Source of the DNA: Mucor racemosus
Taxonomy: Eukaryota > Mucoromycota > Mucoromycetes > Mucorales > Mucoraceae
Length of the DNA stretch: 64,000 nt
Direction: 5' to 3'
Assembly: GCA_027405735.1 (NCBI GenBank)
Contig: JAPEHQ010000001.1
Coordinates: forward strand, 5,828,001 to 5,892,000
The position numbers and the translations under genes are program-made. Shown piece after piece: positions 54,826 through 64,000 of the stretch; positions within the stretch are counted from its first letter, which is position 1, and each line of letters opens with the position of its first letter. A model generated the notes under the pieces. That model saw only the letters and a list, made by a program, of their open reading frames with translations. It searched no databases and was not told the origin of the DNA.

Positions 54826-57800
54826 TCAACCAGAAGATTGTTATAGAAAAAAACGAAAAAAAAAGAGAGGAATTGCAACACAAAGAGAAACTCACACACC
54901 AAAACAAACTACCAAAGGATAATCAAAAAAGAGCCTAAAGATGGTGTAAAAAAGTGCAAAAGTTTTAAAAGGAAGTCGTCGTACGTCATAGTGCAAATAT
55001 TCTGCTTTTTTTAAGGATATACAGAATTTTATCACATTGATAAAAACCACATTTAGATAAAAACTGCACATTTAAAACTTGAATTGATGATGGTTTCATG
55101 TGAATTTCACCAATTTCTTTAGGTTCTATCGTCTCTTTTTTTATTAAATGGTATCAAAACTCATAGATCTGCTATTTTACGACCCCCATGACATGGCTCA
55201 CAACAAATAAAACGAACCAAATTTGTTGGGTAATGTAAAAAGGTCAAAAAGCCCGTTACAATTAATTCATCTTTCAAGGATTTTTATGTATTTTTCTATG
55301 TAACTTTTATTATTTAAATAAAGTTGAGCACATAATTTAACATCTAAATTACATCTTTCTATTTTTTATTTGACAATATATATATATATAAAACTATGCT
55401 TCTCTATATGTTCAAAATGGCATATCAGTCGGAAATTGGGCGCAGATTTTTTCTGAGATAAAAATATGAACGGATAGATTGTATTTTTTCGCACAAATTA
55501 CTCTACCAATTTACTGATTTCTGGATGGGATGTGAAAACTCTTGAATTTATGGTATTTTATCAAAAATCTATAAAAACAGTTTAAAAAGCATTAAATATG
55601 GAAAGAAAAGATTCAAAAAGAATTTCCTTATTGCAAACGTGATGGTGCTTTTCTGAGTGAAGTGAGGAGGGGGGCATACCGTAAAATCAATTACGTTAAA
55701 TAATTCATCCTTGTATCATGATAATAATGGTCATCTCAAATTAACATATTTACCGCGGGTGCTCTCTATTTTTTGTAAAAGTTCCAATTTTGTTGCAATT
55801 ATATAACTGAGAAGAAACAGTATATTTAGCATATATCGTACATTACTCCAACAAAATAAAAGGTATTGACTTTAGAATTTACTGACAATACTCAATGAAA
55901 GAAAATTACTATATATTTGATACAAAGTAAGTCAAAAGCTTCCACTGAATACCTATACATTCCTGTCAAGGAAATTTCTAGAATGAGTTTTGCATTGTAA
56001 ATTTACCTCGGCAGCAACATTAGAATACATTGTGGCCATTTTATTAGGTAATAATGTGCGATATATTTGCTGAATATTATACACTTGGAGTTATGTCAAT
56101 ATCTATTACATTAAACCACCAAGTATGCAATATTAAAGCATTGTAACTGAAATTTTGCAATAAAAAACGGAATATTACTGAAGAGTGCATATTTTATATC
56201 GTTTTTTTTTTTTTTTTTTTTTTTTTTTGAATTTAGGCACTCGTAGCCATACAATTAAATTTCGATAGTAACCAGGAATACATGTATAACGATCAAGAAT
56301 AGCATAGCAACTAGTAAATATATCAATATAAACAATGAAGCTTTACGAACTATTGTTTTTACATGTGCGGACATTTTGCACTCGCTTTACATTTTCTCTG
56401 GACATCTATTTTGCATCTATGTTATGCACGACAGGGAATAATAATTCATCCTTTGATTTGTAGAACAACTGAGTATATGTGCGTAAAGTAGCATATAATG
56501 GTTACAATCCCGCCAATAGATCTCGTTTCTGTCGCATTTCAAGTGGATGTAAAGCTATTTCTTTTCTTGGATATGCATATAATCACTATAGATTTAGAAC
56601 CCAATGTCTAGACTCGATCAGATTCGAAAGAATAATAGATATTGAAAAGGAAAACAACGTTGGATAAGTTAAAAAACTCACTGCTCTAAATGTTCTGGGG
56701 GTTTATATATCAGCAATAGAACGTGTTTAACAAGGCTATTAGTGTGAGTATATCTTCGGGTATACATTCAATTCTCAACTATACGAAAAGCAATCTTGTA
56801 TAATTAGAAGCATTTTTTTAGACCCTTCATGATTTATATATCCAAATTAAACTATTTACATGATGAAATGATTTTTTGAAATGGAGATGATAAAATGCTT
56901 TGAGCAATTTACTTATGCAATGAAAAAGATCCAAGAGAGTTCATGATGGGAATATATGGGAAATCAATGAAATAAATCATACAGATCGGATAAATTGTAT
57001 TTTATTGCGACATGTAGAAATACCTAATCTTTCCAGCTATTGATATTCAAGCTGTCAAGGGATTTCTGTAAATTAATATTTGTAATTTTTTGAATCAACC
57101 CTTTTAAGGAATATTTATTACTGTATCATATGTACGGATGTTCTATTCTGCCACCAAACATACATGTAAAATATAGCAAACCGGATGCTTCCCCCGGAAA
57201 GCAGAATTAATGAGATACGAAAATTAATCTTTAAATGGTGAAATTTGCTTAAACAGAGTCGGCGACAGAATAGGAAACTACCCTTTAGCTTAATATGTTT
57301 TAAATTAGTTATAAAATTAAACGGATAAAAATTCAATACAATCTTGGCATAAGAATTACACATTTTCTAACAAAGAATGCATATCCTACATTTGAGATTG
57401 CATTACATAAAATGATTTTCCGGGATTTATCATGCTGCACTACATTGATCTTTGCTGCTGTATGCAAATAATTATGAATTTTTACCCGTTCAAAACGTCA
57501 TGCCTCTGTTTTACTCTTATTTTCTCCTACAGCAACGCATTTTCTTTGTTTGTAATTAATTCCAGATTATGCTAAAGTTCAAGTTTGTTGCACAGAATCG
57601 AGGAGATCAGTGTAAACTGCTTAAAACTTTCTACCGTTTTTAATATACTGGCAAAGAATACTTGCAAGATAACGAAAGACAAGCTATATCAAGTTATCGT
57701 GATCTACTACCATACAGTCATCAGAGCCGATTTTCATTCATTAGGTTTCAGATTTTAAACTGGCTTCATTACTTGCGTCGTCTTAAATGTTTTATATATT

Positions 57801-58017
57801 ATTCTAATAATCAAGAAGTAGATTGTTTAACCGGATCATTGATTTGTCCAAATATAGGAAAATTATCTAGTGGACATAACCTCTAATACTCTAATGACAA
57901 AGTTTTGAGGATAAAAGAATTTGTATAAATAAAGGACCATCGATTCATCTTGTATTAATTTTTTTCTGCATCATTTTCATATCATATATCAATTTCATAT
58001 CAATCTATACCTGCAAC
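54826..58017. other. 3.2-kb intergenic region, divergent promoters, no gene recognised
   Basis: Between the divergent OGT-like and reductase genes. Contains a run of 27 T (56202-56228) and AT-rich DNA. Frames at 56479-56667 and 57662-57886 have mixed composition but no ATG context, splice pattern or motif I recognise; they may be remnants. A TATA-like TATAAATAAAGG lies near 57927, about 90 bases before the reductase ATG. Confidence 0.45.
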
Positions 58018-61000
58018 ATGTCTACTTTAAACGCTCCTGCTACTGTAAATTTTGCTTTGGGTCAATCTGTTCCCCAACATTTCAATGCATTCACTAATTA
58101 CATGAACCAACAAACCAAGTTCCATGCTAATAAAGTTTTCGCTCGCTATTATTCCAACGGTGCATTCAAGACTTTAACTTATGCTGATGTCGATCGTCTT
58201 GCCATCAATTTGGCTTGTAAATGGGCCAAAGATGCTCAAGGTACTGAGGTTATTTCTTTCATTAGTGATCATTCTATCAATTACATGATTGTAATGTTGG
58301 CTGTTATGAAATTGCGTATCACTTTACTCGCTATATCTCCTCGTAACTCTGAAACTGCTGATGTTAATTTGTTGGAAAAGACTCAATCTAAGCTTCTCAT
58401 TGCTAATGCCAAGTATGAATCCATTGCAAAGAATGCTGTCGCTCAAGTTCCTGGCGTTAAGCTTATTGTTATTCCTCCTCTTGATATTGAAGCTCTTATT
58501 AAGGAACCTCTTAATCCTAATCATCAACAGGTTCTTGATTATGATTTCTCTAAAGAAGACATGTTGAAGCCTGCTTTGATTATTCATAGTTCCGGTTCAA
58601 CTGCTTTCCCCAAGCCAATTTATCTCAGTAACCGTTATTTGTTCAATGTTATGAGCTGTTTCGAAATTTTAGTCAACTCTAATGATAACTTGGAAAGTCT
58701 AACTGAGAAAGATGTTTCTCTTCCTTCAGTACCTCTGTATGTATTCCTTTAAATGTTTAATATAATCCATTATCTAACTCAATTTCCTTTTGTTAGTTTC
58801 CATATTTTTGGTTTCTTTGTACATTTCTCTGTTACAGCATTTGGTGGCAGTGTTGTCTTTTTAGAAAAGCTTCCTCCCTCTCAAACCGAAATCAGCAAGG
58901 CTTTAGTTGCTAATAATGTTACTATCATGGCTGCTCCTCCTCTTATTCTCGAACAAATGATTTCTTACCTTGAAGATACCAAGGATTTAGCTGCTGTACA
59001 AAACCTCAAGTATGTTATTTTTGGTGGTGCTCCTCTCAAACATGAATCAGGTGAATGGTTCCACTCTCATGGCATTAATGTTCGTGATATGTATGGTACC
59101 ACCGAAATTGGTGCTATCATGACCTCTGATTTAGACCGCAACAGTAAAAATTGGGGCTCTCTTCGTCTTTTCCATAGGGATCCCCAGGGCCTTCCTTACG
59201 GTACATTTGAAGTCAACGATCAAAGCGAACCTAATATCAAACATCTTTACATTCACGCCGATAGCCCTACTTTAGCTAACCATGTTGCTAATCGTGCTGA
59301 TGGTGGATATGATACTCAAGATTTATTCATTGAAAACCCCAATTTCCCTGGTTATTACACTTATTTGGGTCGTCGTGATGATACTCTTATTATGGAAAAT
59401 GGTGAAAAGACTAATCCTGTTCCTATGGAAGCCACTATTCGCCAAAGTACCATGGTTCAACAAGTTGCCGTTATCGGTCAAAACCGCCAATGTACTGCTG
59501 CTTTAATTCAATTAAACAGAGATTTTGCTGAACGTTTTGGTCCCGAAGAAATCATTGCTACTGTCCATTCTGCTGTCAAGGAAGCCAATCTTGAATGTCC
59601 TGGGCACAGTAAGATTCTTCCTCAAATGGTCAAAATTTTACCTTTGAACAAGACTTTACCTTCTACTGATAAGGGTACTGTAATGCGTAAAAAGGCTGAA
59701 TCTACTTATCAAGATGTCATTGAAAAACTTTATAAAGATTTCTTGGAAGGTCCTACTTCTCATACCAAGACTAATGCTGGTGATGATACGTCTGCTTGGA
59801 CTCCTGAACAAACTGAAGATTTCCTAATTACTTGTGCTGCTGAAGTTTTGGACGTTCCTAAATCTACTTTCAAAGATCATACTCAATCTGTATTTGACTT
59901 CGGTCTCAACTCTCTCACAGCTATTCAACTTCGCAATCGTTTAGCTGAATATTTTGATGATGTCTCTCAAAACTTTTTGTTTCAACATCCCAGTATCGTC
60001 TCTATGCGTGAAGCGCTTATGAGTGGTCAAGAAGAAGATGTTTCTGAACAAATTGAAAAGCGTTATCAACAAACTCAAAGATTAGCTGAAGATTATATAA
60101 AGAAAGCCAAGAACGATTTCCCTCGTGCTCGTAATCATTACAATGACAAGAAGGGCAAGGTCATTCTCTTGACTGGTGTCACTGGTTCTCTTGGTTCTTT
60201 CATGTTGTGCGACTTGTTACAAGACCCTACTGTCGATAAAGTCTATTGTTGTATTCGTGGTAAGGATAATCAATTGCAAGATCGTCTCGTTGAAGCTTTG
60301 AAATCTCGTTCTCTTGATACTTCTCTTTTGAATACTGATCGTGTTGAAGCTTTACCTATGCGTTTCAGCGAGCCTTTCCTCGGCTTTACTGAAGAACGTT
60401 ATTATCAACTCAAGGAAGAAATTACCATTGTTCAACATTGTGCTTGGTTGCTTAACTTTAATATGCCTGTTGATCATTTCGATAAGGAATGTATTCAACC
60501 TTTCTATAACCTTTTGAAGTTTGCTTACAAAGACGTAAACCCTATGCATGTCCACTTTATCTCTAGTATCTCTGCTAGTGCTGCTGCCGGTGCTGAAATT
60601 ACTGAAGAACCTTTACCCTTTGATTCTCATGTTACCATGCCTATGGGTTATGCACATTCCAAATTTGTCGTTGAAATCCTTTTCAACTATTTAACCACTG
60701 AAAAGAACTTTCCTTGTTACATTGAACGACTTGGTCAAGTTTGTGGCGACTCTATAAATGGTGTCTGGAACGTCTCTGAACAATATCCTCTCATGTTTGT
60801 TGGTGGTGGTTCTGTTATGCACAAAATGCCCAACTTGGATATTGTAATTGATTGGATCACTGTTGATTATGCTGCTGCTTCTATTGCTGATATTATGCTT
60901 CGTACTGCTTATCTTCCTGCCAACACTGAGCAATCCATCTATCACATTGTTAATCCTCATCTTGTCATGTGGTCTGATATTCTTACTGCCATGAAGAAGT

Positions 61001-61257
61001 CTGGTATGAAGTTTGACATTGTTGAACCTGCCGAATGGGTTGAAGATCTTGCAAAGGATGACACTAATCCTGCTTTCCGTCTCATGTCTTTCTACGAAGG
61101 TAACTTCAAAGAATCTTTCAAAATGCCTGTTTGGAAGACTGAAAAGACTAGCGCTTTGACTCCAATCATTTCCAAATCCCCTGTTCTTGATGCTGATTTA
61201 TTCAGTAAATTCTTGACTCGTTGGCAATCAGTTGGTTTTTATAACCCTGCCATTTAA
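58018..61257 (+). CDS. NRPS-like A-T-R enzyme (adenylation, carrier, thioester reductase)
   Basis: Activates a carboxylic acid as acyl-AMP, loads it on a phosphopantetheine arm and releases it as an aldehyde by NAD(P)H reduction, as in alpha-aminoadipate reductase and carboxylic acid reductases. Two exons (58018-58736, 58797-61257) give 1059 residues. Seen: adenylation domain (1-about 520) with SSGSTAFPKP near 192 (P-loop variant), PLFHIFGF across the splice junction, MYGTTEIGA near 337 and YLGRRDDTLIMENGEK; carrier domain with DFGLNSLTAIQLRN, Ser near 611; reductase with LLTGVTGSLGS near 697 and the YxxxK-type GYAHSKFVVE near 856. There is no condensation domain, so it is not Lys2 itself (about 1400 residues). 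Substrate unknown. Codon use is strongly biased (GCT, CTT, AAG), suggesting good expression. AATAAA lies near 61343. Confidence 0.9.
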
Positions 61258-62269
61258 ACACATTTTTATATCTTTAAATCTTATTTTTAGCATAGATTCA
61301 TTTAAATTAGATTACTTTTTCACTTTCATGTAAATACAACATAATAAAAATTATAATACTCAATTCAAGCGTCTTTTATTTTCAATTTCATAAGTACATG
61401 TTGTTTGAACTATTTGCATAATTTCGCTTGGTTCGATTATCTAGTCCTAACTTGAGTTTACTTCGAATTTAAGTTCGTAAAAACAATACTTATCATACGT
61501 ATAGCCATTTCCTATTTTTGTTTTTTTTTTTTTTTTTAATTATTCACTAAATAGACAATAGCTAACTTTTCAAGGACTCTTCTTATGATACCTCGAATAT
61601 TTGTGTTTAGAAAATTGTACCTGTTATATATGTGCTTAATTCTATAAATCAAGTATATGAAAACAGATATGTACTAATAGAGCTCCGGCTTCAAAACCTT
61701 TACTTGTAAGCTAAGCTTGGCATTGAAAAATTTTGCTAGATCTACTTGTTAATGATAATGCTAATACGTCAAAGTAATGAATCGCATGCAGATAACATGA
61801 AATGGGTGGGGTATTGTAAGTACTAGAGTAACCATTGTTGCTACGATTTACTGAGATTAAGCCTTTGTTATTGAATTTGTTCCTTTACGGAGCATCTTCT
61901 AATAATAAAGAATATTTTTTTTATATAATTTTTTTATTGTAGAAGCTAACCAGCTGCACTTTATAACTGATGAACTTTATTAATTTGCTCTGATATGCTC
62001 AGAAAACGTTGCACTCAATAAGGTAAAATAGATTTTGACTATTTTTTGCATATACCTACTCGAGCCAAATTCAAATTTTCAAAAAATTGAATTTTTGTAC
62101 TTTTCAATCTTCAAAATCGGAGCGTGCCCTCTTTTCTATAACTAATATCGTACTAAATACATTTTAGGATATACCTTAGACATTGCTAAACAGATATAAA
62201 TTGGTTGCATTATGTTACATATTCCTAAATTTATTCTATATTTAACAAAAGACTCGAAAACAGGTAAAA
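61258..62269. other. 3' flank of the reductase gene, then repeat-like DNA
   Basis: Polyadenylation-type AT-rich DNA, a T-run of 17 near 61521-61538, then from about 62080 sequence resembling the outer side of repeat P copy 3. No gene seen. Confidence 0.4.
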
Positions 62270-63620
62270 TTGACTACTTTTTCCTTAAAATCTGAATCCC
62301 ATTTTTCATCCCTGCCCTACTTTTTTTTTTCACTAAATAGTACCAGGAAAAAGTTATATGACAATGTACCTGAGACGTTTAACTTTAATTCAAAAATAAA
62401 TATCCAAAAATATCCTATTTTTTTGCAGGTGATATACATTTTTCAGTGCTAATGTTTCAGATTTCTACAGGTATTTCACTGCTAAAACTTATATTTTTGT
62501 GCCTTCATATCTCTACAAAAAATTAAGTTATACTGATAATTTTTAATAACAAAACTTACTTTTTTTTGCGTGCTCTATAACATATTTCAGTATGAAAGGA
62601 TTCTGGGCACCTTTTTTTTATTTCATTTTTTTGACCTTTTTTGTGGTAGGTTTCAAAATACTCGTTAAATTGAGCAATACTTTTTTTAAATTCATGTCAT
62701 CAAGCTCGTTAAGCTCTCTTGGACCCAATTTAGTTTTTTTCAAAATATTGATTTTTCGTGGAGATATCTTCAAAAATGTGTACAAAGGAATACCTTCGTT
62801 TCTAGCTTCAATTTTCCCCCTATATACCCTTATCCCAAATTCTGAATTTGAAAAAAAATTGGCAAAAATCTCATTTTCTCCATGAAAACTGCAGCTAAAA
62901 GGTTTATTAATAGCTCAATCGATAGGTAATTTTGCGGCCCTTTATTTCCATTATTTATATTTAAAATATTCTTATAAAAAGCGATATGTATCTTCAAAAA
63001 ACCTCCAAAACTTCAATTGCATTTTAAGCAAAATTTAACGTAAAACATTTGCTTAAATTTTATTTAAATTAAGGCAGAATTTAAAACTGTACAGAAACTA
63101 TTTAATTTGCTGGTGCAACTTACTTTGCAGTTAATGAGTTTTTAAACGATTTTATTTTTTGGATCATTTTCTGGTCAATTTGTGCTGATCGATTTTGGAA
63201 CTCAGTTTCAGCCATGACTCAATTTAGCGGACATGGTGGGATATAGAAAAGTGTCCATTATATCGATTTTTCCACTATTTCAAAATAGTGGAAAATAGCA
63301 ATGAAATCCTTGATCAGGATCGGGAAAGTCAAAAGTGCCCATTAAACTTCATTTCCCTTATGCATGTGCCTACTAAATCGAGTCATGACTGTATCATAGG
63401 TCTCAATAATCTGTAATGAGAACTATTTATATTTAGATTATCTCGACGAAAAATCAATGTTTTTTGTTGAAACAAAAGATGCAAACTAATTTTCAGTTGG
63501 GTCTACCTTGTGGATATAAACAATTAGCATCTCGATTTAGGTGCTTAATTTTTTATAATCGATTTTAGGTCGATGTTTGGCCAGCAGTGCACTTATATCC
63601 TGTTATCAATGCTTCTAATT
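62270..63620 (+). repeat. dispersed repeat P, copy 4 (carrying a MITE)
   Basis: Plus-strand copy, nearest to copies 2 and 3; the MKEFWAPFF-type frame becomes MKGFWAPFF (62592-62885). It is interrupted at 63209-63391 by a short terminal-inverted-repeat element absent from the other copies. A reverse TGTTAAAGTTGGAAG motif at 63758-63772 mirrors the TGTAAAGTTGG end of copy 1. Confidence 0.75.
63209..63391. mobile_element. 183-bp MITE (TIR element) inside repeat P copy 4
   Basis: Ends CAGCCATGACTCAATTTAG and, reversed, CAGTCATGACTCGATTTAG. TA follows on the right and TT (probably a mutated TA) precedes on the left, as in Tc1/mariner-type MITEs. The other three P copies run through this point uninterrupted. 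It contains an internal hairpin TTTTCCACTATTT...AAATAGTGGAAAA at about 63267-63296. No coding capacity. Confidence 0.8.
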
Positions 63621-64000
63621 TTTGGAGAGATATCAATAGTCTCTAGAGGAAAGATAAATCATTAAAGCTTCTATGTAATTCGACTCAATATTGGGCGAAA
63701 TAGCATTGGTGTCAAGCCGGATCTTGCCTGCCAAATTTACTAATAATACTGTAATAACTTCCAACTTTAACATATGAGTAGGGACAAATACTTAACACGC
63801 TGATCACAAAAGGGCCACTTCCGCAACCTATTGTAGTGTGTCGAGAAAGTCATCACCAAAGTGCACCTATAGCTTACTGGTTTTTTCTGATTCATTAATA
63901 CTCAGTCGTCATATTGAATGATGATTTGTAGCTTTGCCAAAAAAATAATTCAAGAGTTTTCTGCATATCAAATTATGCAATTAATACTATGGCCGAACAA
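63621..64000. other. window edge, no gene seen
   Basis: AT-rich DNA just outside repeat P copy 4, with the mirrored P-end motif near 63.74-63.78 kb. Nothing else recognised. Confidence 0.5.

Overview
The window looks like AT-rich nuclear DNA of a filamentous fungus, most likely an early-diverging one of the Mucoromycota/Mucorales type (inference). The reasons are compact GT-AG introns of about 50-80 nt, a TPR O-GlcNAc-transferase-like protein beside Zn2Cys6 and SLM-type fungal proteins, long CAA/CAG glutamine tracts, and many LTR and Tc1/mariner relics. Nothing bacterial (operons, CRISPR) is visible.

Layout. (1) 1.7-17.4 kb is a gene island: a Golgi-type CDF zinc transporter (+), then on the minus strand glutamate decarboxylase, a short kinesin-5-like motor, an SLM1/2-like PH protein, a FHIT-type HIT hydrolase with a 5-nt micro-exon, and the AAA ATPase CDC48/p97. 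(2) 18.5-45.4 kb is a very large, decayed inverted duplication. Its left arm is about 18.5-26.8 kb and its right arm about 35.7-45.4 kb, around a single-copy core of about 9 kb that carries two ordinary host genes: a multi-exon coiled-coil protein and a Zn2Cys6 transcription factor. The arms hold a decayed fragment resembling dynein intermediate chain, a gag-only LTR retrotransposon, solo LTRs, a phased short-word repeat and an intact Tc1/mariner element. (3) 47.6-61.3 kb is a second gene island: GPI mannosyltransferase III (GPI10/PIG-B), a giant polyQ OGT-like protein, and an NRPS-like adenylation-carrier-reductase enzyme. (4) A dispersed repeat of about 1.2 kb ('P') occurs four times in alternating orientation (-,+,-,+), next to each boundary between gene islands and repeat-rich DNA.

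The genes do not form one pathway. They are mostly single-copy housekeeping functions: zinc supply to the secretory route, GABA shunt, spindle motor, TORC2/PIP2 signalling, dinucleotide hydrolysis, protein unfolding, GPI anchors and O-GlcNAc. The repeat-rich part is the most informative. Because the two arms are homologous, several insertions in one arm have their uninterrupted empty site in the other, so the order of events can be read directly: duplication first, then solo LTRs with 5-bp target duplications, then a Tc1 element inside one of those LTRs. Exon limits were worked out by hand from splice signals, reading frame and family motifs. No alignment or database search was run.
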